Shown in pieces: positions 1 through 9,058 of a stretch of DNA of 15,542 nt (within the stretch, counting starts at the first letter, position 1; the number at the start of each line of letters is the position of its first letter). The stretch is from Thioploca sp. (GTDB lineage Bacteria; Pseudomonadota; Gammaproteobacteria; Beggiatoales; Beggiatoaceae). Below the pieces are notes generated by a model. That model was not told the DNA's origin and searched no databases. It was given only the letters and a program-made list of their open reading frames with translations. The stretch is taken from NCBI GenBank assembly GCA_011371325.1, contig DRQV01000247.1, positions 1-15,542 of the forward strand, in the 5' to 3' direction. Made by a program: the position numbers and the translations under genes.

Positions 1-57
1 AAAATGACTCCTGATAGTTATATTGGCAATGCAGTAGAGCAGACAAGAAATATTTAA
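1..57 (+). CDS. purB: Adenylosuccinate lyase, C-terminal end (partial, 5' end outside window)
   Basis: Frame 1 is open from the left edge to a TAA at 55-57 and encodes KMTPDSYIGNAVEQTRNI. The other two forward frames stop within the first 12 bases. The pattern MTPxxYIGxA is what I remember from the extreme C-terminus of proteobacterial PurB, the purine-biosynthesis enzyme that splits SAICAR and adenylosuccinate. Only 18 codons are visible and no active-site residue is included, so the name rests on one short motif recalled from memory. It may instead be the tail of another protein. Confidence 0.5.
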   Translation, partial: KMTPDSYIGNAVEQTRNI

Positions 58-211
58 TTGAGAAAATGCTCCATATTAATCTTATGGGTGTTTTAATAAC
101 TGATTTGCTAGGATAAATGATTACCTACATAAAGCTACTTCATTTAGTGTATCTACAATTGTCTAGAAAATTGCTATCTAATTCTATTTTGATCTTTATA
201 GAGAATTAACC

Positions 212-3200
212 ATGCTTAACTTGGCAAATTACCAGATTACTGAACAAATTTATGAAAGCGTAAATTCAATCATTTATCGTGGAATTAAAAATGAAGATAA
301 TAAACCAGTTATCCTTAAAATGCTTAAGCAAGATTATCCCACTTCAACAGAATTAAATCGTTATCAACAAGAATATGAAATAACCCATACTTTTAATTCA
401 GAAGGAATAATTAAGGTATATAGTATTGAAAAATATCAAAATACTCTTGTCATAATTTTAGAAGATTTTGGTGGGAATTCTTTAAAAGAGTTAATGATAA
501 AGTATTCATTTACCTTTGAAGAATTTTTACATTTTGCTATTCAAACTGCTGAAAGTTTGGGCGATATTCATGCTGCTAATATAATTCATAAAGATATTAA
601 TCCCAGCAATATCATTTGGGAACCAGTCACCAAACAAGTAAAAATTATTGATTTTGGTATTGCCAGTCGATTACCACGGGAAAATCCAATTCTCAAAAAT
701 CCTGAACAATTAGAAGGTACGTTAGCTTATTTATCTCCAGAACAGACTGGTCGGATTAATCGTAGTATCGATTATCGAACTGATTTATATTCACTAGGTA
801 TCACTTTTTATGAGATGCTGACCGGACAGTTGCCTTTTACATCCAAGGATACTATGGAATTAGTCCATTGTCATATTGCTAAAAGTCCAACTCCACTTAA
901 AGAAATAAATCCAGAAATACCGCAGATTATTTCTGATATCGTAATGAAATTATTAGCTAAAAATGCCGAAGATAGATATCAATCAGCTTTTGGACTAAAA
1001 GTAGATTTAGAAAAGATTTTAAACCTTCAAGGTCTTAAAAACTGTGAAAGGTTTAAATTAGCCCAACATGACTTTTCTGGCCATTTTAGAATTCCACAAA
1101 AATTATATGGCCGAGAAAACGAAATTAATATATTATTACAAGCATTTGCAAGGGTTAGTTTAGGAACAGCAGAAATGATACTAATTGCCGGCTATTCTGG
1201 AGTGGGCAAAACAGCTATTGTTAATGAAGTTCATAAACCCATGACTGAAAAACGTGGTTACTTTGCAACCGGTAAGTTTGATCAATATCAACGCAATATT
1301 CCATATTCTGCTTTAACCCAAGCTTTCAATGAATTTTGTAACTATCTGCTTACTGAGTCAACTGAAAAATTAAAATATTGGCAAGAAAAAATCCTCAATG
1401 CAGTAGGTAGCAACGGTCAAGTATTGATTGAAGTTATTCCTAATTTAGAGCTAGTTATCGGTAAACAACCAGCTGCTACTCAAGTCGGTATTACTGAAGC
1501 TCAAAATCGGTTTAATTTAGTTTTTGAAAATTTTTTCCATACCATTGGGCAACAAAACCATCCATTAGTTTTATTTATAGATGATTTGCAATGGGCTGAT
1601 TCTGCTTCTTTAAATCTGTTAAAGAGATTAATGACGGATACCAATGATAAATATTTTTTGATTATCGGAGCTTATCGGGATAATGAGATTGATTCTACTC
1701 ATCTATTAATGGATTTGCCAGCTAATACAACAATTAAAGTACAAAATTTATCATTTACTGATGTCAATCATTTAATTACAGAGGCAGTTAAGTCAACTGA
1801 TACAGGACAATTAACCGATTTAGTTTATGCTAAAACTCAAGGTAATGCTTTTTTTATCCATGAATTTTTAAAATCATTATATGATGAAGGATTATTAAAT
1901 TTTGATGTTAAAGAACAGAAATGGCAATGGGATATAGATAAAATTGCTGCTAAAGATATGACCAATAATGTTGTAGAGTTGATGGTTAATAAAATTGAAA
2001 AATTACCTATTGATACAATTGGAATTTTAAAGTTAGCAGCTTGTATTGGCAATCAATTTAGTTTAGAAACTCTATCCACTATCTATCAACATTCACATTC
2101 AGACACCTTAACTTCCCTTTGGAAAGCTATAGAAGAAAATTTAGTGCTATCATTAGATGATGACTATAGGCAATCTACGGAATATTTTAAATTTCAACAT
2201 GATCGTATTCAACAAGCAGCTTATTCTTTAATTGGTGATTTACAAAAATCCCAATTACATTTACAAATAGGTCGTTTATTATTAAATAATACCGATCAAA
2301 TTTTTGAAATAGCAGACCATTTAAATCTTGGAATTCAACTAATCAATTCTCAACCAGAAAGGAATGAAATAGCTAACATAAATTTACAAGCTGGTAAAAA
2401 AGCTTTGGCTGCAACAGCATATGAAGCAGCGACCAATTATTTACAAGTTGGAATAAATTTATTGGCAGAAAATAGTTGGCAGACCAAATATGAACTAACC
2501 CTCAAACTTTATGTGGAAGCAACCCAAGCAGAATACTTAAATACTAATTTTGCACAAACAGAAAAGTTAATTAATATTATATTACAACAAGCCAATACAA
2601 TGTTGGATAAGCTTAAAGCTTATGAAATTCAAATCCAGCTTTACATGGCAAAAAACCAGATACGAACAGCATTAGATACAGCATTAAAAGTGTTGAAAAT
2701 GTTAGATGTCACCTTAGAAATAAAACCTCCTAAACAGTTGAGTATTAAGGACTGCTATACACTGCCAGAAATGACAGCTCCTGATAAATTGGCTACAATG
2801 CAAATTTTAAACTTTTCTATTTCACCAGCTTATACAGTCGCTCCCAAGATTTTTCCACAAATTGTATTTACCATAGTTAAATTATCAGCTAAATATGGTA
2901 ATTCGGCATTATCTATTTTTGGATATTCTACTTATGGTTTACTGCTTTGTGCAGTGTTAGAAGATATAGAATCTGGCTATCAGGCTGGTCAATTAGCTAT
3001 TAATTTATTAGATAGATTTAATGCAAAAGAATTGAAAGCTAAAGGGTTTGCTGCATATTATGTTTCTATTTATCATTGGAAAAAACCAGCTAGAGAAACT
3101 ATTGCCCCATTGATAGAAGGTAGTCAAAGTGGACTAGAAACTGGGGATATTGAATTTGCTGGAGTGACAGCTATGCACTGTAGCAGCTATATTTTTTGGG

Positions 3201-5359
3201 TTGGTGAACATCTTGAAACAGTTGCGAAACAACAGCAACAATTTAAAATTGTCTTACAGAAATTAAAACAAGAATATCAACTAGTTTACTTGAATATTTG
3301 GCAACAAACAGTATTTAATTTACAGGAATTAAATTCTAATTCTTATAATTTGATAGAAGAAGCTTTTAATGAAATGTTACCAAAAGTAATTGAAACTAAT
3401 TTTGGAATGGCTGTTTTTGGAATTTATTTATCTAAAACAATGCTTTATTATCTATTTGGAGATTTTGATAAATCATTAGATAATGCAATATTGGCCAAAG
3501 AATATGAACAAGCCAATGTAGGTATAATGGTAGTTCCTATCCATAATTTTTATTATTCTTTAGCATTATTAGCCACCGATTCTACAGATATACTTAATCA
3601 AGTAGAATCCAATCAGAAAAAAATGCAATTATGGGCATTTCATGCTCCAACTAATTATCAACATCGGTATCAACTAATTGAGGCTGAGAAAAACCGAGTC
3701 CTAGGTAAAATTTTAGCAGCCGAAGAATTTTATGAGCAAGCCATAGTTAATGCTAAGGAAAATAAATATCTACAAGAAGAGGCTTTAGCTTATGAGTTAG
3801 CTGGCAAATTCTATTTACAACGTGGTATGGAAAAAATTTTCCAAACTTATCTTAAAGAAGCTTACTATCGTTATCAACAGTGGGGAGCAACAGCCAAAGT
3901 AATAGATTTAGAAATTAAATATCCGCTATTAATTACCGTTCAACAACATTCTAACCCATTAGAAACCACTATTTATTCATCAAAAACTCGAGTTTCAAAT
4001 CGTACACAAACTTCAACCATATTTGATTTAAACAGTGTAACTAAAGCTTCCCAAACTATAACAAGTGAGATTGTTCTCAGTACGTTATTAGAAAAAATCA
4101 TGCATATTATGATTGAAAATGCTGGTGCTGAAAGAGGGTTATTGGTTTTGCAACAAGGCGATTGCTGGGTAATCGAAGCAGAAGGATCACTAAATTCTCA
4201 AGAAGTTACCATTTTACAATCACTTCCTCTGGCTAATAATATAGCAATTTCAATTATTAATTATGTAGTTAGGACTAATGAGCCAGTTGTATTGGCCAAT
4301 GCTAAACAAGAAGGTATTTATACTGAAGATAGCTATATTAAACAACAACAATTACAGTCAATTTTATGCAGTCCAATTCTGCATCAAGGCAAGCTTATAG
4401 GAGTTTTATACTTAGAAAATAATCTAATGGAAGGAGCATTCACTGAAGCACGCTTAAAAATGGTTGATATGTTATCTTCTCAAGCAGCTATTTCATTGGA
4501 AAATGCTTTATTATATCGCACATTGGAAGAAAAAGTAAAACAACGAACAGCTCAATTAGCTATAGCAAATCAAGAAATTACTCTACTTAACGAACGTCTT
4601 AAAGAAGAAAATGTACGCATGAGTGCTGAATTAGATATTGCTAAACAATTACAACAGATGGTTTTGCCTAAAGATACAGAATTACAGCAAATTGATAGCT
4701 TAGATATATCTGGTTTTATGCAACCAGCTGATGAAGTTGGTGGTGATTATTATGATGTCTTAAATCATGATGGTCATATTAAAATTGGCATTGGTGATGT
4801 TACCGGACATGGCTTAGAAAGTGGAGTGTTAATGTTAATGGTGCAAACTACAGTTCGAGCCTTATTATTGGCTAAAATTGATAATCCAGAACAGTTTTTA
4901 AATATAGTGAATCGGACTATTTATTACAACGCTCAACGGATGGAAATAGATAAAAATTTAACCTTGTCATTATTAGATTATCATGCTGGAACTGTAACAG
5001 TTACTGGTCAGCATGAAGAAATTTTGGTAGTACGCAAAGATGGTACAATTGAACGAATTGATACCTTTGATTTAGGTTTTATGGTAGGACTAAAAAAAGA
5101 TATAACTAAATTCATCTCATATCAGGATATTTCATTACAAGCTGGAGATGGTATTGTTTTGTATACAGATGGCATAACAGAAGCTCAAAATATGGATAAC
5201 GAACAATATGATATAGAACGATTATGTAAAATTGTAAGTAATAGTTGGTCTGGTAATGCAAAGGAAATCCAGGAAGCGGTGATTACTGATGTTAAAGATT
5301 ATATTGGAAAACAAAAAATTTTGGATGATATTACCTTATTAGTTTTAAAGCAAAATTAA
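212..5359 (+). CDS. Giant signalling protein: Ser/Thr kinase - AAA ATPase - TPR-like - GAF - SpoIIE phosphatase
   Basis: This 1715-residue, probably cytoplasmic protein joins a Ser/Thr kinase and a PP2C-type phosphatase. The kinase domain spans about residues 7-270, with the ATP-anchoring Lys36 (VILK), catalytic HKDINPSN (Asp128, Asn133), DFG at 147-149 and SPE at 175-177. The usual glycine-rich loop is not recognisable. An AAA_16/STAND-like ATPase follows, with Walker A GYSGVGKT at 327-334 and Walker B LVLFIDD ending at 458. About 700-1260 is helical and TPR-like. A GAF domain lies near 1280-1435 and a coiled coil near 1436-1485. The SpoIIE domain (about 1490-1715) keeps its metal-binding acids: GGDYYD (1510-1515), GDVTGHG (1528-1534), TDG Asp1653 and DD 1705-1706. 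The architecture resembles the trifunctional kinase/ATPase proteins of cyanobacteria and Beggiatoa, which often end in a histidine kinase instead. A modest AGAGAA lies 6 bp before the ATG. No STAS or anti-sigma partner is nearby, so its target is unknown. Confidence 0.93.
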   Translation: MLNLANYQITEQIYESVNSIIYRGIKNEDNKPVILKMLKQDYPTSTELNRYQQEYEITHTFNSEGIIKVYSIEKYQNTLVIILEDFGGNSLKELMIKYSFTFEEFLHFAIQTAESLGDIHAANIIHKDINPSNIIWEPVTKQVKIIDFGIASRLPRENPILKNPEQLEGTLAYLSPEQTGRINRSIDYRTDLYSLGITFYEMLTGQLPFTSKDTMELVHCHIAKSPTPLKEINPEIPQIISDIVMKLLAKNAEDRYQSAFGLKVDLEKILNLQGLKNCERFKLAQHDFSGHFRIPQKLYGRENEINILLQAFARVSLGTAEMILIAGYSGVGKTAIVNEVHKPMTEKRGYFATGKFDQYQRNIPYSALTQAFNEFCNYLLTESTEKLKYWQEKILNAVGSNGQVLIEVIPNLELVIGKQPAATQVGITEAQNRFNLVFENFFHTIGQQNHPLVLFIDDLQWADSASLNLLKRLMTDTNDKYFLIIGAYRDNEIDSTHLLMDLPANTTIKVQNLSFTDVNHLITEAVKSTDTGQLTDLVYAKTQGNAFFIHEFLKSLYDEGLLNFDVKEQKWQWDIDKIAAKDMTNNVVELMVNKIEKLPIDTIGILKLAACIGNQFSLETLSTIYQHSHSDTLTSLWKAIEENLVLSLDDDYRQSTEYFKFQHDRIQQAAYSLIGDLQKSQLHLQIGRLLLNNTDQIFEIADHLNLGIQLINSQPERNEIANINLQAGKKALAATAYEAATNYLQVGINLLAENSWQTKYELTLKLYVEATQAEYLNTNFAQTEKLINIILQQANTMLDKLKAYEIQIQLYMAKNQIRTALDTALKVLKMLDVTLEIKPPKQLSIKDCYTLPEMTAPDKLATMQILNFSISPAYTVAPKIFPQIVFTIVKLSAKYGNSALSIFGYSTYGLLLCAVLEDIESGYQAGQLAINLLDRFNAKELKAKGFAAYYVSIYHWKKPARETIAPLIEGSQSGLETGDIEFAGVTAMHCSSYIFWVGEHLETVAKQQQQFKIVLQKLKQEYQLVYLNIWQQTVFNLQELNSNSYNLIEEAFNEMLPKVIETNFGMAVFGIYLSKTMLYYLFGDFDKSLDNAILAKEYEQANVGIMVVPIHNFYYSLALLATDSTDILNQVESNQKKMQLWAFHAPTNYQHRYQLIEAEKNRVLGKILAAEEFYEQAIVNAKENKYLQEEALAYELAGKFYLQRGMEKIFQTYLKEAYYRYQQWGATAKVIDLEIKYPLLITVQQHSNPLETTIYSSKTRVSNRTQTSTIFDLNSVTKASQTITSEIVLSTLLEKIMHIMIENAGAERGLLVLQQGDCWVIEAEGSLNSQEVTILQSLPLANNIAISIINYVVRTNEPVVLANAKQEGIYTEDSYIKQQQLQSILCSPILHQGKLIGVLYLENNLMEGAFTEARLKMVDMLSSQAAISLENALLYRTLEEKVKQRTAQLAIANQEITLLNERLKEENVRMSAELDIAKQLQQMVLPKDTELQQIDSLDISGFMQPADEVGGDYYDVLNHDGHIKIGIGDVTGHGLESGVLMLMVQTTVRALLLAKIDNPEQFLNIVNRTIYYNAQRMEIDKNLTLSLLDYHAGTVTVTGQHEEILVVRKDGTIERIDTFDLGFMVGLKKDITKFISYQDISLQAGDGIVLYTDGITEAQNMDNEQYDIERLCKIVSNSWSGNAKEIQEAVITDVKDYIGKQKILDDITLLVLKQN

Positions 5360-5465
5360 TATAGCCGGAACAGATTTGCGTGTCTGCCCTTATTATTTCT
5401 GGGATGTTAATTTATCTTAATATTTCAGCTTACCCTTCTATCTTCAATGCCAATTATTAGGTAAC

Positions 5466-5514
5466 AACCATAAAAGATTCCCTACATAATATGATTGGGT
5501 AATCCCTTATGGTT
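5466..5514. terminator. Stem-loop between convergent genes, likely bidirectional terminator
   Basis: AACCATAA (5466-5473) pairs perfectly with TTATGGTT (5507-5514). After a 2x2 internal loop, GATTCCC (5476-5482) pairs with GGG-T-AATC (5497-5504) with one bulged T, leaving a 14-nt loop. It sits between the stop codons of the signalling gene (5359) and acs (5522), where a shared terminator is expected. The T-tract is short on the plus strand (TTTT at 5513-5516) and absent on the minus strand, so termination strength is uncertain; it may instead protect the mRNA 3' ends. Confidence 0.5.
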
Positions 5515-5521
5515 TTGAAAA

Positions 5522-7459
5522 TTATTTAACAGCTCGATGATCAATTAAATTATCAACTACACTGGGATCAGCCAAGGTAGAAGTATCGCCTAAATTATCA
5601 ATTTCATTAGCAGCAATTTTGCGTAATATCCGTCGCATGATCTTGCCAGATCGTGTTTTTGGTAAACCTGGTGCCCATTGAATTACATCTGGACTAGCGA
5701 TTGGTCCAATTTCTGTCCGCACTTGTTTTACTAATTCTTTGCGTAATTCTTCACTTTCCTCCACTTCATTCATTAAAGTAATATAAGCATAAATACCTTG
5801 ACCTTTAATATCATGTGGATAACCTACCACCGCTGCCTCAGCAACCGCACTGTGCAATACTAATGCACTTTCTATCTCAGCTGTTCCCATCCGATGGCCA
5901 GATACATTGATTACATCATCAACCCGTCCAGTTATCCAATAATAACCATCTGCATCCCGTCTTGCACCATCGCCAGTAAAATAATTACCTTTATAAGTAG
6001 TTAAATAAGTTTCAATAAAACGTTGATGATCGCCATAAATCGTTCGCATTTGACCTGGCCAAGATTTGGTAATAATTAAATTTCCGCTAACTGCTCCTGC
6101 CTGTATATTACCGTCAGCATCAACAATTTCTGGATTAATTCCAAAGAATGGACGAGTGGCAGAACCTGGTTTTAAGCTATTAGCACCGGCCAATGGAGTT
6201 ATTAAAATACCGCCAGTTTCCGTCTGCCACCAAGTATCCATAATTGGGCAACGTCCGTCACCAACTATATGATAATACCACTCCCATGCTTCTGGATTAA
6301 TTGGCTCTCCTACACTACCTAAAATACGCAAACTTTTTCTACTAGATTTTTTAACTAATTCATCACCTTGTCCCATTAAAGCTCTAATTGCGGTAGGTGC
6401 TGTATAGAATATATTAACTTGATGTTTGTCGACTATTTGCCAAAAACGACCGGCATCTGGATAGGTTGGCACACCTTCAAACATTAGGGTAGTTGCACCA
6501 TTAGCTAATGGCCCATAGATAATATAAGAATGGCCAGTTATCCAACCTATATCAGCAGTACACCAATAAATATCGCCATCATGATAGTCAAAGATATATT
6601 TATGGGTAATGGCTGCATAAAGTAAATAGCCAGCCGTGGTATGTAATACACCTTTAGGTTTACCAGTAGAGCCGGAGGTATAAAGAATAAATAATGGGTC
6701 TTCGGCATCCATTTCTTCGGCCGGACAGCTTACCTCAACTTTGCTTATTTCTTCATGATACCAAACATCTCTATCAGCAGTCCAAGCTTGTTCTTTGCCA
6801 GTATTTTTTACCACAAAAACAGTATGTACATTTGGGCAATGAACTAACGCTTTATCTACGTTACTTTTTAATGGTACTCCTCTACCACCTCGCAAACCTT
6901 CATCAGCAGTTATAACAACTTGACAGTCAGAATCTAAAATTCGATCTTTTAAAGCTTCTGGAGAAAATCCTCCAAATACAATAGAATGTACCGCACCAAT
7001 TCGAGTACAAGCTAACATAGCAACTGATGCTTCAATAATCATTGGTAAGTAGATACAAATTCTATCACCTTTCTTAACTCCACGAGCTTTTAAGGCATTG
7101 GCAAAGCGACATACTTTTTCATGCAGTTCTCGGTAGGTTACTTTTTTATCAACATTAGGGTCATCACTTTCCCAAATAATGGCAACTTGGTCACCTTTAG
7201 TTTCTAAATGGCGGTCTAAACAGTTATAAGATACATTAAGTTTACCACCTGCAAACCAGCTAAACTTACCTTCTAAATAACTTCCACTTTGTACACTATC
7301 CCAATCTTTAAACCAGGTTAAAAACTCTTTGGCTTGTTCGCTCCAAAAGCTATCTGGATCAGAAATTGAACGTGCATACATTTCTTGATACTTTTCATCA
7401 GTTATATAGGCTTTTGCTGCTATTTCTGGGGATATATCATAAACTTTGCTATCACTCAT
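5522..7459 (-). CDS. acs: Acetyl-CoA synthetase (AMP-forming)
   Basis: This cytoplasmic enzyme makes acetyl-CoA from acetate, ATP and CoA through an acetyl-adenylate. At 645 residues it is close to the E. coli enzyme (652). Adenylate-forming-family motifs are all present: the P-loop YTSGSTGKPKG (260-270), DTWWQTETGG (408-417) with the Trp that limits the pocket to acetate, TGDG (495-498), and the hinge/A8 region TGRVDDVINVSGHR (510-523). The C-terminal KTRSGKIMRR (601-610) holds catalytic Lys606, the lysine that Pat-type acetyltransferases acetylate in relatives. The start is supported by AGAGAA about 8 bp upstream and by the N-terminus matching known Acs proteins. It is transcribed alone, divergently from the LolA-like gene. 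No acetate permease gene (actP) or DUF485 gene is adjacent. Codon use is slightly richer in G+C than in the signalling gene. Confidence 0.97.
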   Translation of the reverse strand: MSDSKVYDISPEIAAKAYITDEKYQEMYARSISDPDSFWSEQAKEFLTWFKDWDSVQSGSYLEGKFSWFAGGKLNVSYNCLDRHLETKGDQVAIIWESDDPNVDKKVTYRELHEKVCRFANALKARGVKKGDRICIYLPMIIEASVAMLACTRIGAVHSIVFGGFSPEALKDRILDSDCQVVITADEGLRGGRGVPLKSNVDKALVHCPNVHTVFVVKNTGKEQAWTADRDVWYHEEISKVEVSCPAEEMDAEDPLFILYTSGSTGKPKGVLHTTAGYLLYAAITHKYIFDYHDGDIYWCTADIGWITGHSYIIYGPLANGATTLMFEGVPTYPDAGRFWQIVDKHQVNIFYTAPTAIRALMGQGDELVKKSSRKSLRILGSVGEPINPEAWEWYYHIVGDGRCPIMDTWWQTETGGILITPLAGANSLKPGSATRPFFGINPEIVDADGNIQAGAVSGNLIITKSWPGQMRTIYGDHQRFIETYLTTYKGNYFTGDGARRDADGYYWITGRVDDVINVSGHRMGTAEIESALVLHSAVAEAAVVGYPHDIKGQGIYAYITLMNEVEESEELRKELVKQVRTEIGPIASPDVIQWAPGLPKTRSGKIMRRILRKIAANEIDNLGDTSTLADPSVVDNLIDHRAVK

Positions 7460-7528
7460 AAGTTATTTTCTCTTGTATATAAGATATTTGTTTCTAAAAT
7501 CTAAAATTGTAAACTGTATTGAATGATA

Positions 7529-7558
7529 ATTTTAAGCATAAGCGAATATAATAGTCAA
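7529..7558 (-). promoter_or_regulatory. Predicted sigma-70 promoter for acs
   Basis: On the minus strand, TTGACT (7553-7558, five of six consensus bases) is followed after 18 bp by TAAAAT (7529-7534, five of six). Transcription would start near 7522, giving a leader of about 60 nt before the acs ATG. No clear CRP site (TGTGA-N6-TCACA) is visible, although acs is CRP-controlled in enterics. This is prediction by consensus only. Confidence 0.5.
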
Positions 7559-7643
7559 CTAATTTTATTAAAGATAAAGCTATCATGTTAATTATATTGT
7601 TAAACAAATGGAAAATACCATAGCTTTCTTGAATAAAAATCTA

Positions 7644-7668
7644 TATAATGGATATTTTTAACATGGAG
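7644..7668 (+). promoter_or_regulatory. Predicted -10 element and ribosome binding site for the LolA-like gene
   Basis: A perfect TATAAT lies at 7644-7649, with no good -35 at the proper distance (7621-7626 reads TAGCTT). GGAG at 7665-7668 is 6 bp before the ATG at 7675 and fixes the start. The leader would be only about 20 nt. The -10 call is weaker than the ribosome binding site because TATAAT arises often by chance in AT-rich DNA. Confidence 0.45.
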
Positions 7669-7674
7669 TAACAT

Positions 7675-8493
7675 ATGAAAAAACTAATTTTATTACTATT
7701 GGCTAGTTTATTACCAATAACAGCGACAGCTAAATCGGAAACAGAATTAGCACAGGCAATTATTGATGCAACTACGCCCGAAGCTAAGGGTCTTGCTATT
7801 GCTACAATGGGTGATTTTAGAGATACTGGTTGGTTAGATTTTGAAGTTGAAATGACCATGATTTTACGCAATAAACAGGGACAAGAAAGTGTACGCCAAA
7901 CCCGATCTAAATATATGGAAGTTGCTGGAGATGGTGATAAAGCTTTAACTGTTTTTGATATACCAAGAGATGTGAAAGGTACTGCTATGTTAACCTGGTC
8001 ACATCCTCTTAAATCTGACGATCAATGGTTATATTTACCAGCTTTGAAAAGGGTGAAAAGAATTTCTTCTAAAAATAAATCTGGCCCTTTTATGGGTAGT
8101 GAATTTGCGTTTGAGGACTTATCTTCCCAAGAAATTGAAAAATATTCCTATACTTATCTACGAGATGAAATTTATGAAGGCATGGATTGTTATGTAGTAG
8201 AACGTATACCAGCTTATAAATATTCTGGTTATACTCGTCAAGTATTATGGGTTGATAAAGAAAATTTTAATCCACAACAAATTATATTTTATGACCGTAA
8301 AAATTCTTTATTGAAAACTTTACAATTTAAGAAATATAAACAGTATTTAGCTAAGTATTGGCGGGCTGATCAAATGTTTATGCAAAACCATCAAACTAAA
8401 AAAAATACAACTCTTAAATTTAAGAATTATCAATTTGGTAGAGGTCTTACTGATCGAGATTTTGATAAGGCTACATTAAAACGAGTACGATAA
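7675..8493 (+). CDS. Periplasmic outer-membrane lipoprotein-sorting (LolA-like) family protein
   Basis: This 272-residue protein is exported. It has a classic signal peptide (MKK, a Leu-rich core, then ATA before a predicted signal peptidase I cut after Ala19) and no lipobox Cys. The mature protein matches the uncharacterised 'outer membrane lipoprotein-sorting protein' family by its hallmark stretch at about 117-149: QWLYLPALKRVKRI, then SGPFMGSEFAFEDL. These proteins are thought to share the LolA/LolB half-barrel that binds lipid or acyl chains, but they are distinct from LolA and are often encoded beside RND/MMPL-type exporters. Here the neighbour is a TRAP small permease, whose start codon is 3 bp past this stop, so the two are almost certainly one operon. 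Lipid or hydrophobic ligand handling in the periplasm is inference; the true substrate is unknown. Confidence 0.85.
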   Translation: MKKLILLLLASLLPITATAKSETELAQAIIDATTPEAKGLAIATMGDFRDTGWLDFEVEMTMILRNKQGQESVRQTRSKYMEVAGDGDKALTVFDIPRDVKGTAMLTWSHPLKSDDQWLYLPALKRVKRISSKNKSGPFMGSEFAFEDLSSQEIEKYSYTYLRDEIYEGMDCYVVERIPAYKYSGYTRQVLWVDKENFNPQQIIFYDRKNSLLKTLQFKKYKQYLAKYWRADQMFMQNHQTKKNTTLKFKNYQFGRGLTDRDFDKATLKRVR

Positions 8494-8496
8494 TCT

Positions 8497-9012
8497 ATGT
8501 TATTAAAAAAGGCTATTTATTGGATTGATAATATTAATGAATGGAGTGGCCATATGGCAGCTTGGTTAATACTATTAATGGTTTTAATAATTGTCTATCA
8601 GGCCAGTATGGTAGCCTTATTTGCTATTGGTTCAGTAGCTTTACAAGAATTGCAATGGCATTTATTTGCTATACTGTTCTTAATTGGAGCTGGTTATACA
8701 TTAAAACATGATGAGCATGTACGAGTGGATATTGTATATAAAAGCCATTGGTTAACTAACCGACATAGAGCTTGGATAGATTTATTGGGTGGATTATTTT
8801 TTCTAATACCATTTTGTATGTTGATTATAATTGCTACATGGCCGTTTGTTCACAATGCTTTTATCTATGCCGAAAGCTCTCCAGACCCAGGTGGTTTGCC
8901 ATATCGTTTTTTATTGAAAGCTATGATTATGCTTGGGTTTATTTTATTAATGTTACAAGGGATTGCTAATAGTTTGAAAAATTTATTATATTTATTGGAA
9001 GAACAAGATTAG
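8497..9012 (+). CDS. TRAP transporter small permease (DctQ family), without its large permease
   Basis: This 171-residue inner-membrane protein has four hydrophobic segments (about 22-45, 52-69, 92-115 and 136-157). It carries the DctQ-family signature LQELQWHLFAILFLIGAGYT (49-68), then HDEHVRVD (71-78), and a SPDPGGLPYR loop (128-137). In TRAP systems DctQ pairs with the large permease DctM and a periplasmic binding protein DctP to drive solute uptake with the sodium gradient. The SPDPGGLPYR loop and length fit the subgroup annotated for mannitol or 2-oxoacid uptake, but substrate cannot be read from the sequence. Length and C-terminus look complete. No dctM follows: the next 785 bp are transposon debris. 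It forms an operon with the LolA-like gene, 3 bp upstream. It may be non-functional, or its partner may be encoded elsewhere. Confidence 0.9.
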   Translation: MLLKKAIYWIDNINEWSGHMAAWLILLMVLIIVYQASMVALFAIGSVALQELQWHLFAILFLIGAGYTLKHDEHVRVDIVYKSHWLTNRHRAWIDLLGGLFFLIPFCMLIIIATWPFVHNAFIYAESSPDPGGLPYRFLLKAMIMLGFILLMLQGIANSLKNLLYLLEEQD

Positions 9013-9058
9013 TATTCCATATCTAATTAGATTTAAAGTGTATCTTAAAAAATTGTGG

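Noticed and set aside
58..211. Promoter for the giant signalling gene
   Set aside because: The best pair (TTGTCT at 159-164 with TTCTAT 17 bp later) matches the consensus too poorly to report as a feature.
7547..7552. Second perfect TATAAT on the plus strand in the acs/LolA-like divergent region
   Set aside because: There is no acceptable -35 and it lies over 120 bp from the gene; it overlaps the predicted acs -35 edge and is probably chance.
9021..9032. Perfect 12-bp palindrome ATCTAATTAGAT just after dctQ
   Set aside because: It is short and AT-rich, with no T-tract, and stands alone; a terminator or operator role cannot be supported.
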